A stretch of DNA of 64,000 bases, from the NCBI RefSeq assembly GCF_040739495.1, contig NZ_CP145263.1, positions 1,984,001 to 2,048,000 of the forward strand. Reading direction: 5' to 3'. Below are positions 18,043 to 27,083 of the stretch, piece by piece. Source of the DNA: Staphylococcus capitis subsp. capitis (GTDB taxonomy: Bacteria > Bacillota > Bacilli > Staphylococcales > Staphylococcaceae). How positions within the stretch are numbered: position 1 is the first letter of the stretch; every line of letters starts with the position of its first letter. A program made the translations under genes and the position numbers. The notes under the pieces were generated by a model. It made no database searches. It was not told where the DNA came from and saw only the letters and a program-made list of their open reading frames with translations.

Positions 18043-19210
18043 TTAAGATTGTGATTGCTTACGTCTGGATCTTAGCCACTTTTCAATAAAGATAATTACA
18101 ATACCGCTTAAAGAGACTGCGATAGCCATATATAACGGAAATTCTAAGTTTACGTCGAACAATGCTCTTGCTACTAAAGGTCCAATAAAGTTACCCATAC
18201 TTGTAAAAGTAGAATTAAGACCTCCCGCAAATCCCTGACGGTCTCCAGCAATATTTGAGAAATAGTTAGTTAAAGCTGGACGAATCATATCGAAACCTAT
18301 AAATACAATGAAACTAATGACCATAATTGTCCAATAACCATTGGATAGAATCAGCATCACCAGAACTATAAGCTGAATAAAGTAAGGAGCTTGCTATAAA
18401 ATTAAGCTCTGTCATATACTTCATAAATTTATCAAAGAAGAATACTTGGAATATAGCGCCGAAGAAGCCCCCACCAGTAATCGCAATTGAGATATCTTTT
18501 GGAGAATAATTAGCTTTTTCTGAAGTGTATAATGAGAATAATGTCTCAAAAGCTGACAATCCAAAAGCTAAGACTAACGTTAATATAACGGGTGTGATAA
18601 ACACTTTCCAATTGATTTTAGTGAGTAATTCAGGTTGATATTGATGAAAGCCATCTGTCGTTTCTTTTTTAGGATTATGGATTAAAACTAGAGACATTGT
18701 AAACGCGATAGCTCCTAAAGATCCTGCAAAATAGAATGGTAATCTATGCGAGATTTCAGCTAGAAATCCACCAAATCCAGGACCTAAAATAAAACCAGAA
18801 TTAATTATGGCAGACATATACCCGAAATTCTTAGCTTTATCTGCGCCTTTAGAAATATCAGCAATCATACCTGTGACACCGGGCATTACCATTCCTGCAC
18901 TAAATCCTCCTAGCACACGCGAAATCATAAGAATAGTAAATGTCTGTCCTGCCGCAAACATAAATTCTGAAATTGAAAATAAAACAAGACCTATGCAAAT
19001 TATAAGTTTCTTGCCTAATTTATCCGCCAAAGTACCTCCAAATGGTGAAATAACCATTTGTGATAATGCAAACGCAGCAACTAATACTCCTAAATCGCTC
19101 CCTTTTAAACCTAAATCTTTTAAATAAACTGGTAATACTGGGATAACAAGACCAATTCCTAAGAAAATTAGAAATATATTAAAGTACAATGTAAATAATT
19201 GTTTTCTCAT
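18043..19210 (-). pseudogene. norA: Multidrug efflux pump NorA, disrupted by a one-base insertion
   Basis: Major facilitator proton antiporter that exports fluoroquinolones and dyes in S. aureus. The first frame (19210 to 18314) matches NorA from MRKQLFTLYFNIFLIFLGIG, through the motif A region GGTLADKLGKK and motif C region GFILGPGFGGFLAEISHR, to SSLLYSAYS, where it derails. The rest (MLILSNGYWTIMVISF to RRKQSQS) is in the next frame. The whole locus is one base longer than 388 codons plus stop. Reading GCTATAG for GCTTATAG near 18370 restores a perfect match in length. AEISHR-type conservation is high, but ARALFD replaces the usual AGALFD and IASSLL the usual IAWSLL, hinting at relaxed selection. 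AGGAGG precedes the ATG. Sequencing error remains possible. Confidence 0.88.
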
Positions 19211-19537
19211 AAGATGTCCTCCTCTCTACATGTATTACTGACAACTTATTTCAATGAATGATGCTTAAAACATCTGTCATATCCCAAAATAAAACGAACT
19301 AATTAGTCCTTACTGTCTATATAACTAAAAGTTTCTACATTGTATAATATTTCATTAACATTTTACAATAACAATTCATAATATTTTAAGCATTTAACAA
19401 GTTTATTTTAAGTTTTAGAGAGAATTTGAGGCTACATTATTGTGTTAACTTCATATTATTTGATATGACATGCATTTACAGTTAACATTAAAACTCGACA
19501 ATTCAATTAATTATTAAAATCTTTAAGAAAGTAGTGC
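19211..19537. other. Divergent intergenic region norA to DUF1361 gene
   Basis: Holds the promoters of both divergent genes. It is very AT-rich. I see no inverted repeat, small ORF or terminator that I would defend. MgrA control of norA is known in S. aureus, but no convincing site could be picked by eye. Confidence 0.4.
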
Positions 19538-20161
19538 ATGATAATGCAACCACGTTATATTGCAAGGATATACTTTATAATTTTATTTATTATTTCTCTT
19601 GCTGAAACAAGAGTTTTTAATTTTATGACCTTAAATTTATTTTTAGCATATGTGCCTTTTGAACTTTGCTTACTTTTAAAGTTATTTAAACCAAAGAAAG
19701 TATTTGAATGGCCTTTATTTGTTGTCTTTGGATTGATATTTCTACTTTTAGTTCCTAATACTTTTTATATGATTACAGATTTAATACATTTGAACCAATT
19801 TCAATTTAATTTTCTCGTAGGATTGAATCTTACTGAATGGGTATACTTCACTTTCCTAATGCTTGGCGTCTTTTTAGCGATATATGTTATGATTTTAATC
19901 TTTATGGAAATAGGACATTTAACTTCTCATTTATGGTTAAATCGTACACTCATCATTGTACTTATGTTCTTAAATGGTTTAGGTATATATATCGGCCGAT
20001 TTTTAAGACTTCATACCGTCTATTTAATTGACGAGCCTTTAAAGATAGCTACTCAAGTACTTTCAGTGTTTAATATAAAGACTTTCATGTTTGTGCTTCT
20101 AATGGTAATGATGCAAAGTACGATTGTTTTATTTGTAAAAGGGGTGAGATTACAAAAATGA
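19538..20161 (+). CDS. DUF1361-family membrane protein
   Basis: Function unknown. The 207-residue protein has about six membrane helices (roughly 8-24, 30-48, 56-78, 96-122, 130-150 and 170-195). Family-like features are the charged residues in LVPNTFYMITDLIHLN and the conserved NGLGIYIGRFLRLH segment. An ATG six bases further on (19544) is an alternative start; ribosome sites are weak for both. Its end overlaps the next gene by four bases (ATGA), so the two are coupled. Confidence 0.75.
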   Translation: MIMQPRYIARIYFIILFIISLAETRVFNFMTLNLFLAYVPFELCLLLKLFKPKKVFEWPLFVVFGLIFLLLVPNTFYMITDLIHLNQFQFNFLVGLNLTEWVYFTFLMLGVFLAIYVMILIFMEIGHLTSHLWLNRTLIIVLMFLNGLGIYIGRFLRLHTVYLIDEPLKIATQVLSVFNIKTFMFVLLMVMMQSTIVLFVKGVRLQK

Positions 20162-20436
20162 TATTCGGCATTATGTTATTAATCATCATTCTCATCATTT
20201 TACAGCTTATTATCGGTCATTTCTGGCATGAGGTTGGATTTAATTATACTCAAAGTATTCAACTCATGTTTTTACCATTAGGTATCGGACTATTTATTAT
20301 GCAAATTGCTTACTACGAAAGACATTACCCAAATTGGGAAGTTCCTCTCAAAGTTAAGCTTAGACTTAAATATATGTATATTATCACTTTCTTAGAATAT
20401 GTAGCAGTTTATATCTGTCTTTTTAGATTAATCTAG
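20158..20436 (+). CDS. Small three-helix membrane protein
   Basis: Unrecognised 92-residue protein with hydrophobic helices near 2-21, 34-50 and 71-90. The translation start overlaps the stop of the DUF1361 gene and lies after AGGGGTGAGA, so the two products are probably made together and may interact. A strong terminator follows. Confidence 0.7.
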   Translation: MIFGIMLLIIILIILQLIIGHFWHEVGFNYTQSIQLMFLPLGIGLFIMQIAYYERHYPNWEVPLKVKLRLKYMYIITFLEYVAVYICLFRLI

Positions 20437-20475
20437 TACTAAGGTGTATATATAAACAAACTCAGATATGATATA

Positions 20476-20511
20476 AAAACACTCCATAAAAATCGTTTAT
20501 GGAGTGTTTTT
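20476..20511. terminator. Bidirectional terminator between the small membrane protein gene and phr
   Basis: AAAACACTCCATAAA and TTTATGGAGTGTTTT form a perfect 15-bp stem with a five-base loop between convergent genes, with A and T flanks. Confidence 0.92.
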
Positions 20512-20534
20512 ATAAATATTTATATTTTCCTTAG

Positions 20535-21908
20535 TTATTCCAATGCTTTAAATTCTGACATCACATGATCTCTGCTCTCGCTATGATCTACAATTTGTTT
20601 AGGATAATCTTTTCCTAACTCTATACCTTGCTCTTTAATTTGACGCTCGTGCTTATAAGTATCATGTAAATATTTCGCATCAACATCATTAAGTATCGGT
20701 ATAAATTTTTTAATGTATAACGCCTTTTTATCAAAACGTTCACTTTGTCGTACTGGATTAAACATTCTAAAGTACGGCACAGCATCTGTTCCTGTTGAAG
20801 CAGACCATTGCCAACCATGTACATTTGAAGCAGCATCATAATCGATAAGCTTTTGTCTAAAGTATTCTTCACCCCACGTCCAATCAATAAATAAATCTTT
20901 TGTAAGAAATTGTGAAACAACCATTCTCATCCGATTGTGCATATACCCAGTAGTATTAAGTTCTCCCATTGCAGCATCAATGATTGGAAAGCCTGTCTTC
21001 CCTTTAGTCCATAAATCAAAATTCTCCTCATTATAAGACCAATTCAAATTTTGATATTTTTCTTTAAAAGCATGATGCGCTGTCTTAGGATATTGAGTCA
21101 TCAAGACATAATAAAACTCTCTAAAAATTAATTCACGAATAAATGCTTCATAATTTTGTTCATCTTTATCATAACTATTTAGCAGATCATTAAATATCTG
21201 AATAATATCAAGCACTCCATATGCTAGATATATACTTAATTGACTAGTAAGGACCTCAGGCAAATATTCACGTTTTGTATCATAATCTTCAATGTCTTTA
21301 TCTAGAAAATCAGACCATTTATATTGTGCATTCTCTTCACTAATACCACTTTGACTATAGTTACCTTTTACTTTTTGTTTTGATTTAACGCCTACTTTAG
21401 CTATATCTTTAAGATCATAATTGTAAACTGTTCTTTTCATTAAATATGGGCGCCATTTTTTATAAAAACTCGTAAACACTTTATATGGTTCACCTTTGTT
21501 ATTACGTGTTTTACTTGGTTTAAAATAATGATTAGCTCTTATAGTCGTTACAGATATATCTTCTTTTTTAAATTTTTCTTTCTGATGCAAAATGTCATAC
21601 TCTTCCTTGTGATAACTCATAATATCACCAGCAATAACCACCTGATTGATCCCTTTTTCTTTACTGAAATCAATCAATTCATCATAGTCTATTAGAAACG
21701 GTTGAATATCGTGATCATAGAGTGTATTAACAAATTTTTGTAATGTTCCATAATAATAATGACGCTTCATTGTAGCTTCATTACTAAACTCTTCTTTTGG
21801 GATAATATAATAGCATTTTTCTATATCTTCCATATTTTGATAGACATATTCAAATAAAGGATTGTTATTCGTTCTAAAAACTCTATTTAAGATGACACCT
21901 AATGCCAT
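20535..21908 (-). CDS. phr: Deoxyribodipyrimidine photolyase
   Basis: Light-driven repair of cyclobutane pyrimidine dimers using FAD. The 457 residues have an N-terminal Rossmann-like antenna domain (MALGVILNRVFRTNNNPL) and a C-terminal FAD domain. The latter contains WTKGKTGFPIIDAAMGEL, TGYMHNRMRMVVSQFLTKDL, and WTWGEEYFRQKLIDYDAASNVHGWQWSA split over the typical positions. The ATG at 21908 follows AGGTGG; a GTG four codons earlier overlaps this site. Monocistronic, convergent with the small membrane gene. Confidence 0.93.
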   Translation of the reverse strand: MALGVILNRVFRTNNNPLFEYVYQNMEDIEKCYYIIPKEEFSNEATMKRHYYYGTLQKFVNTLYDHDIQPFLIDYDELIDFSKEKGINQVVIAGDIMSYHKEEYDILHQKEKFKKEDISVTTIRANHYFKPSKTRNNKGEPYKVFTSFYKKWRPYLMKRTVYNYDLKDIAKVGVKSKQKVKGNYSQSGISEENAQYKWSDFLDKDIEDYDTKREYLPEVLTSQLSIYLAYGVLDIIQIFNDLLNSYDKDEQNYEAFIRELIFREFYYVLMTQYPKTAHHAFKEKYQNLNWSYNEENFDLWTKGKTGFPIIDAAMGELNTTGYMHNRMRMVVSQFLTKDLFIDWTWGEEYFRQKLIDYDAASNVHGWQWSASTGTDAVPYFRMFNPVRQSERFDKKALYIKKFIPILNDVDAKYLHDTYKHERQIKEQGIELGKDYPKQIVDHSESRDHVMSEFKALE

Positions 21909-22223
21909 GATTGTTACCACCTAACATATTTTTTATTATTTTACCCTGAAAAGAGTTCACGAACACACAACAATATTCACATAAAAAAGGAGCGGAAAAG
22001 AAATATAATTTATCAAAATTATTTTCGTAGTCCCGCCCCAATTTGCATTGTTTGTAGAACTTCATTCTAAAGACATTCTCTATGTTAGCCCCCGAACCGA
22101 CAAAGATAACTATGATTGAAAGAAGCTTGAAATAAGCGCACTTTCAATTCAGACATCTATTGTCTGTATATTAAATGAGACTGCGACAATGAATTATGTC
22201 CCAGCCTCTACAAAATTTAGTTT
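21909..22223. other. Intergenic region with two staphylococcal hairpin repeats
   Basis: No gene is supported. It holds a GGAGCGG...CCGCCCC-type inverted segment near 21990-22040 and a GAGNCTGNGACA/TGTCCCAGCCTC hairpin at 22177-22208. Both resemble the short intergenic repeats common in staphylococci. The second probably ends the transporter transcript. Confidence 0.5.
22177..22208 (-). terminator. Hairpin after the dicarboxylate transporter gene
   Basis: GAGACTGCGACA (22177-22188) pairs imperfectly with TGTCCCAGCCTC (22197-22208). It is a dispersed staphylococcal repeat type; the T tract is poor, so terminator function is inferred from its place. Confidence 0.45.
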
Positions 22224-23774
22224 TTAAACTAAGCCCAACCATTTCCAGTAAGTTAAACTAAATACTATTACAAGAATGTAACCTATAATCGTCAAAGGGA
22301 TCCCTGTTTTCAAGAAATCTTTGACTGTAAATGTTCCAGTACCATATGCAAGCATATTTTGCGGTGCACTTACAGGTAGCAAGAAACCAAAACTAATCAC
22401 AAATTGTTGAATTAACACAAACCCAATTGCATGATCTCCTAAATGAAGTGTTGACGTTAATGAAATAAATACTGGAATTAGAGCAGATGATAGACTTGTC
22501 GCGCTTGCAAATCCTAAGTGAATTAATATATTAAATAACGTTATTAAAGCAATTGTTGCAATAATAGGTAAACCTTTAAGTCCCATTAATCCAAATGTTT
22601 GATCACTTAACCATTGTGCCGCACCTGTTTTTAATAACACATTACCAAGTGAAATCCCTACACCAAAGACAATAATTGTCCCCCAAGGAATTTTCTTTTC
22701 AACACCTTTCCAAGTAATAACACCAATTTTAGGCATTAACATAATTCCCAAGGCAATTAACGTAATAGATGCTGAATCAATCGGATGTAATATCTTTTCT
22801 GTAGACCAAAAGAAGAGTAATAAAATCGAAATAGCAATTAAACGCCATTCTCTAGCACTCACAGGCCCTAAGTCGTTTAATTCTTTCTTAATTAATTCCT
22901 TTCCACCTTCTATCGCATCTCTTTCCGGAGGCATTACTTTTATCATGATGAAATATAACGCTATAGACATTAAAACAGACCATGGCGCTGCATATAAAAA
23001 CCATTCTCCCCAAGAAACATCATGACCTAAATTTTGATTGATAAAATTAATAGCTACAATGTTCTGAGCAGCAGCTGTTTTGATACCAATATTCCATATG
23101 GATACTGCTTGCACTGCAGTAATAACTAGTAGAGAAGCAAGCTTACTTTCCTTACTCATTTTAAAGGCTGCAATCATTCCCAGTAAAATGGGTACAACTG
23201 CGCCAGCACGTGCAGTAGCTGAAGGTACAAAGAAAGCTAACACAATAGAAACTACAATAGCACCAATAACAATATTTCGAGTTTTATTTCCTACTATTGA
23301 AAGAACTATTAATGCTAAACGTTTATGTAGATTTGTTTCCTGCATGGCTGTAGCAAGGAACAAGGCGGCGGCTACCAAAGCAACCGCAGATGTAGAAAAT
23401 CCACTAAAAGCATGAGTCAGCGCGTTGTTAGTACCTAACAATTCGCTCCCTTTTAAAATAGCATCTCCACTTTTAGGATTACCCAACTTTTCAGATAAGT
23501 TCTGAACAGGACTGAACCCTAGTAACAATATAATTAAACCTAATATGAGTGTGGCAGATACTGGATATGACACTGCTTCTGTTACCCACATAATTACGGC
23601 AAATGCTAAAATTGCTAAAGCTGCTTTCGCCATAATAGGTAAACCTGAAGGTGTTGGTAATAATAGGATTCCTATTAATAAAGCAAAACTTATCATAATC
23701 CATATAGATTTATAACTCTTTTTACTTTGAGTGTTTTGACTCTGATTGTGTGTTTGTGGTTTCCCTTTAGCCAT
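22224..23774 (-). CDS. DASS-family sodium/dicarboxylate symporter
   Basis: Probable sodium-coupled importer of C4-dicarboxylates such as malate or succinate. The 516 residues have a hydrophilic N-terminal tail (to about 22) and 11-12 membrane helices. DASS signatures are visible: PSATARAGAVVPILLGMIAAF near 185 with the SNT-like SATAR, and HLGFASATSLSSALIPVF in the second half. It lies 200 bases downstream of mdh on the same strand, separated by a hairpin, which fits uptake coupled to malate use. The upstream palindrome AAAGCGCTTT suggests CcpA control. Substrate not provable from sequence. Confidence 0.85.
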   Translation of the reverse strand: MAKGKPQTHNQSQNTQSKKSYKSIWIMISFALLIGILLLPTPSGLPIMAKAALAILAFAVIMWVTEAVSYPVSATLILGLIILLLGFSPVQNLSEKLGNPKSGDAILKGSELLGTNNALTHAFSGFSTSAVALVAAALFLATAMQETNLHKRLALIVLSIVGNKTRNIVIGAIVVSIVLAFFVPSATARAGAVVPILLGMIAAFKMSKESKLASLLVITAVQAVSIWNIGIKTAAAQNIVAINFINQNLGHDVSWGEWFLYAAPWSVLMSIALYFIMIKVMPPERDAIEGGKELIKKELNDLGPVSAREWRLIAISILLLFFWSTEKILHPIDSASITLIALGIMLMPKIGVITWKGVEKKIPWGTIIVFGVGISLGNVLLKTGAAQWLSDQTFGLMGLKGLPIIATIALITLFNILIHLGFASATSLSSALIPVFISLTSTLHLGDHAIGFVLIQQFVISFGFLLPVSAPQNMLAYGTGTFTVKDFLKTGIPLTIIGYILVIVFSLTYWKWLGLV

Positions 23775-23814
23775 ACTTATCGACTCCTTAATATATATTA
23801 CACTTAGATTATAT

Positions 23815-23831
23815 CAAGAAAGCGCTTTAAT
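23815..23831 (-). promoter_or_regulatory. cre-like palindrome upstream of the dicarboxylate transporter
   Basis: CAAGAAAGCGCTTTAAT contains the palindrome AAAGCGCTTT and fits the CcpA cre consensus except at two outer positions. It lies about 45 bases before the transporter start, where repression by glucose would be expected. Confidence 0.5.
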
Positions 23832-23925
23832 AAGTTCGTATTGTGATAAAATACACATAATCCTCAAAATATTTGTAAATTGTAATAAATAACTAGTACA
23901 AATTTTAAAATTAAATTTGTAAATA

Positions 23926-23965
23926 GGCCTCTTTTGCATTATTAAAACACTGTGCAAAAGAGACC
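23926..23965 (-). terminator. Terminator of mdh
   Basis: GGTCTCTTTTGCA and TGCAAAAGAGGCC pair on the minus strand around a 14-base loop, followed by TATTTACAAATTT. Confidence 0.8.
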
Positions 23966-23976
23966 CAATATATTTC

Positions 23977-24918
23977 TTATTTATTTTTTAGTGCATTTTT
24001 CACATTTTGGACTGACTCAGCTGAATATTTTAATTGTTCTTGTTCTCTCTCATTCAAATTAACTTCTACAATTTTTTCTATACCGTTCTTGCTAAGAATA
24101 GTTGGAACACCTAGACAAATATCTGAGAATCCATATTCACCTTCTAAGTAAGCAATGCTTGGTAACAAGCGCTTTTGATCTTTTAAAATAGCTTCAATCA
24201 TTTCATATATAGCTGTAGCTGGTGCATAATATGCTGAACCTTTACCTAATAATTCTACAATTTCAGCTCCACCTTTTCTTGTGCGATTGACTATGCGTTC
24301 TAAAACATCTTCAGCAATTAAATCTTTAACTGGTACACCATTAACTTGTGTTGATTCCACGAGTGGAACCATTGTATCTCCATGCCCTCCAAGTACAAGA
24401 CCATTAATATCTTTTACTGAAACCTTTAATTCATCAGCAATAAAACTTTGATAACGAGCGGTATCAAGAACACCTGATTGTCCAATTACACGTTCTTTTG
24501 GAAAACCTGAGGCTTTTAATGCAGTATAAGTCATAGCATCAACTGGATTGGTTAATACAATAATCGTAGCATTAGGTGCGTACTTCGCAATATTGAGAGA
24601 TGTCTGATGAACTATTTCTTCATTGGTTTGAACCAAATCATCTCTAGTCATTCCAGGTTTACGTGGTATTCCAGCGGTCATAACCACAATATCTGAATCT
24701 TGAATATCCTCAATTTGAACAGAACCTTGAACGTTTGTATCAAATCCAAATATTGGTCCGCTTTCTAAAATATCTAATGCTTTTCCTTTAACAAATCCCT
24801 CTGATTGTGGACGATCGATCATTACAATATCTGCTATTTCTTTTTGCGCTAATACAAAAGCTAAAGTTGATCCAGTATTTCCTGCTCCAATGATTGAAAC
24901 TTTTCTTCTAGTATTCAT
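23977..24918 (-). CDS. mdh: NAD-dependent malate dehydrogenase (LDH-like type)
   Basis: Interconverts malate and oxaloacetate. The 313 residues show the NAD motif GAGNTG at 11-16, catalytic His179 in LGGHGDTMV and Asp in VLDTARYQ. Substrate specificity is read from [15 protein letters not shown]: Arg86 where lactate dehydrogenases have Gln (QKPGETR). Arg86 and Arg92 bind the dicarboxylate, so this is malate, not lactate, dehydrogenase. S. epidermidis is known to carry such an mdh, whereas I know of none at this place in S. aureus. The adjacent DASS transporter supports a malate-using pair. Confidence 0.92.
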   Translation of the reverse strand: MNTRRKVSIIGAGNTGSTLAFVLAQKEIADIVMIDRPQSEGFVKGKALDILESGPIFGFDTNVQGSVQIEDIQDSDIVVMTAGIPRKPGMTRDDLVQTNEEIVHQTSLNIAKYAPNATIIVLTNPVDAMTYTALKASGFPKERVIGQSGVLDTARYQSFIADELKVSVKDINGLVLGGHGDTMVPLVESTQVNGVPVKDLIAEDVLERIVNRTRKGGAEIVELLGKGSAYYAPATAIYEMIEAILKDQKRLLPSIAYLEGEYGFSDICLGVPTILSKNGIEKIVEVNLNEREQEQLKYSAESVQNVKNALKNK

Positions 24919-24958
24919 GAACCATAGCCTCCTAATTTATATTTATCTCTAAAAAAAT

Positions 24959-25009
24959 AAAAAGCTTTGCTATTTCAATTAAAGTATAACACTGAAATAA
25001 CAAAACTTT
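24959..25009 (-). terminator. Terminator of the small membrane gene upstream of mdh
   Basis: AAAGTTTTGTTATTTCA pairs (with G-T pairs) with TGAAATAGCAAAGCTTT on the minus strand, followed by TTATTTTTTT. It lies only 40 bases before mdh, so the mdh promoter may overlap it. Confidence 0.7.
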
Positions 25010-25063
25010 TCAAATATCATTATTTATTTTTTACTCAATAACACTTTTGACTAACCTAAAAAA

Positions 25064-25348
25064 TTAATGTCTTAAACCAAACACATACAATAGTGTGAAG
25101 AAAGCTGCACCGCTTAAAATAGTCAATACTAAAGTTAAAATAAACGTGCGTTTAAAGTGTCTAATAAAAGCAATAAATAGTAGCCCTAGATTATATGCAA
25201 AGAATAATCCAAACAAAGTCATTGATACTTTAATATCTGGATAAAAAATATTAAATAACTGCACAACTATGGCAAATCCTAAATATGGAAATGTAATTAA
25301 GTTTTTCTCAAATTTAATTTGTTGTTCTCGTTTATCTTCATTATTCAT
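25064..25348 (-). CDS. Small three-helix membrane protein, unknown function
   Basis: Unrecognised 94-residue protein: a charged N-terminus (MNNEDKREQQIKFEKN) followed by hydrophobic helices near 18-36, 41-60 and 67-90. It starts 17 bases after the end of the CobW-like gene on the same strand, with GGAGAG as ribosome site, so they probably share a transcript. A link to metal handling is only positional. Confidence 0.72.
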   Translation of the reverse strand: MNNEDKREQQIKFEKNLITFPYLGFAIVVQLFNIFYPDIKVSMTLFGLFFAYNLGLLFIAFIRHFKRTFILTLVLTILSGAAFFTLLYVFGLRH

Positions 25349-25365
25349 AACCTTACTCTCCTTAA

Positions 25366-26292
25366 TTATGAAAATTGTATCATATCGAGCTTATTTTTTA
25401 GCCTATTAACGTCTATTTGCTCTCCAATAATTACAATAGTTAAAGTCATACCTTTCTCAACGACACCATAATCTGGCAGACCATATGCATATTGAAATTC
25501 ATAGGTTTCATTTGGTGTATCGCGGAATTGAACGTAACCTTTCAAACGTAATACGTTGTCAGGTAAGCGTAAAATAAATTGATAAAAAAGTTGACGATCG
25601 ATGGAGCCACTAAACGTATATTGCATACTATTTATACCATGATGATGTGAATGTGTGTGTATCGTCGCAACATCGTCACGAAATTGTGATATTTCATCGA
25701 TGTTCACCTGTCCATAGGTTGTTAAAATAATTGGAACACTTGCATTGATACGATATAATTCATCTTCTAATTGCTGCTGTTGATCTTCACTTATTAAATC
25801 TGTTTTATTAACAATTAATACATGACTCACTTCAAGTTGTTCTTCCATTAATCGCATCGTTGATTCCGAATACTGCTTTCTATTTAAAAAACGTTCTGCA
25901 TCAACAACACCAATAACTTGTGGTTGGTGTACATACTTTACAATTCGTGGGTCTTGGCAAGCCATTATGATTTCAATAGGATGTGCAATACCAGTGGCTT
26001 CAATAATGATATGATCCGTTTCGTCACTCTGTAAAAGTAATTCAATTTGATTCACTAGATCCATTTTTAAATCACAACAAACACAACCGTTCAATATTGA
26101 ACGGACATCTACCATATTACTTAAATGATTACCATCAACGTCTAATGAGCCAAATTCATTCATGATAACTTTAACTTTCTCATCAGTTTTTAATATTTCA
26201 CTAATATAATGTTTCAGTAAAGTAGTTTTACCACTACCTAAAAATCCGCTAATGATAGAAATTGTTATTTTTTCATCTTTATTATTTCTCAT
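25366..26292 (-). CDS. COG0523 (CobW/ZNG-like) GTP-dependent metallochaperone
   Basis: G3E-family P-loop GTPase likely delivering a metal, usually zinc, to client proteins. The 308 residues have Walker A GFLGSGKTTLL near 16, the hallmark CXCC motif in LNGCVCCDLK near 70, and NKTD for guanine specificity near 157. A metal-binding stretch THSHHHG is near 217, and a C-terminal CobW_C domain is present. ATG start. Zur regulation would be expected for a zinc form, but I find no clear Zur box upstream. Nickel or cobalt roles remain possible. Confidence 0.88.
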   Translation of the reverse strand: MRNNKDEKITISIISGFLGSGKTTLLKHYISEILKTDEKVKVIMNEFGSLDVDGNHLSNMVDVRSILNGCVCCDLKMDLVNQIELLLQSDETDHIIIEATGIAHPIEIIMACQDPRIVKYVHQPQVIGVVDAERFLNRKQYSESTMRLMEEQLEVSHVLIVNKTDLISEDQQQQLEDELYRINASVPIILTTYGQVNIDEISQFRDDVATIHTHSHHHGINSMQYTFSGSIDRQLFYQFILRLPDNVLRLKGYVQFRDTPNETYEFQYAYGLPDYGVVEKGMTLTIVIIGEQIDVNRLKNKLDMIQFS

Positions 26293-26428
26293 ATTATATT
26301 CCCTTTTCTATTACAAGCATTTTTGAAAATGATAACATATATATTTAATTATCTTTTTACTTGATTTAATGTAAGATATCTTCTAAACTTTAAACATACT
26401 TTAATTTTAGCATGGCATTGAATCAAAG

Positions 26429-26456
26429 TGTTGTACAAATTATATTTTGTACAACA
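26429..26456 (+). promoter_or_regulatory. 28-bp palindrome upstream of mgrA, possible MgrA autoregulatory site
   Basis: TGTTGTACAAA (26429-26439) and TTTGTACAACA (26446-26456) are perfect 11-bp arms with a six-base AT spacer, 60 bases before mgrA. The arms contain TGTTGT and ACAACA, the reported MgrA core. A second small palindrome, CGGATT-cc-AATCCG, follows at 26461-26474. A MarR-type dimer site is a good reading; which regulator binds is inference. Confidence 0.6.
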
Positions 26457-26516
26457 TAGACGGATTCCAATCCGAAAAAGAGAAAAAACGGATAGAATGT
26501 CTGGAGGAGAACTTTA

Positions 26517-26957
26517 ATGTCTGATCAACATAATTTAAAAGAGCAGCTATGCTTTAGTTTGTACAATGCTCAAAGACAAGTTAATCGCTACTACTCTAAC
26601 AAAGTCTTTAAAAAGTACAACCTAACTTACCCACAATTTCTTGTATTAACGATTTTATGGGATGAGTCACCTGTTAATGTCAAAAAAGTCGTTACAGAAT
26701 TAGCACTAGATACAGGTACTGTATCACCATTACTTAAACGAATGGAACAAGTTGATTTAATTAAACGCGAACGTTCTGAAGTGGATCAACGTGAAGTATT
26801 TATTCACTTAACAGACAAAAGCGAAACAATTAGACCTGAATTAAGCACAGCATCGGAGAAAGTTGCAACAGCTTCATCTTTATCTAAAGAAGAAGTTAAA
26901 GAACTGAATCGCTTATTAGGTAAAGTCATCGATGCATTTACTGAAACGAAAGAATAA
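26517..26957 (+). CDS. mgrA: MarR-family global regulator MgrA
   Basis: Redox-sensing dimeric regulator of autolysis, capsule, efflux pumps (norA in this window is a known target in S. aureus) and virulence genes. At 146 residues it has the expected length. The redox Cys12 is in [14 protein letters not shown], the winged helix in [42 protein letters not shown] (about residues 55-96), and dimerisation helices at both ends. GGAGGAG precedes the ATG. It is monocistronic and convergent with cydC. Confidence 0.96.
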   Translation: MSDQHNLKEQLCFSLYNAQRQVNRYYSNKVFKKYNLTYPQFLVLTILWDESPVNVKKVVTELALDTGTVSPLLKRMEQVDLIKRERSEVDQREVFIHLTDKSETIRPELSTASEKVATASSLSKEEVKELNRLLGKVIDAFTETKE

Positions 26958-27020
26958 TAGAAAGTTTCTGTCATGAAATTAAAGTTAAACTAAGGAATTA
27001 ATATACATTTTGAAATGAAA

Positions 27021-27065
27021 CAGCAAATAAAGTCGTATCGATTATCGATACGACTTTATTTGCTG
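27021..27065. terminator. Very long perfect bidirectional terminator between mgrA and cydC
   Basis: Two perfect 22-bp arms (27021-27042 and 27044-27065) around a single central T form a 45-base palindrome with AAATAAAG and CTTTATTT ends, between convergent genes. Confidence 0.88.
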
Positions 27066-27083
27066 TTAATACACATTGATTAT

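Noticed and set aside
23841..23860. Rex-like site before the dicarboxylate transporter
   Set aside because: TTGTGA-N6-ACACAT differs from TTGTGA-N6-TCACAA at several positions; too weak to list.
23977..24918. Lactate dehydrogenase
   Set aside because: The fold is shared, but IPRKPGMTR has Arg where lactate dehydrogenases have Gln, so malate is the substrate.
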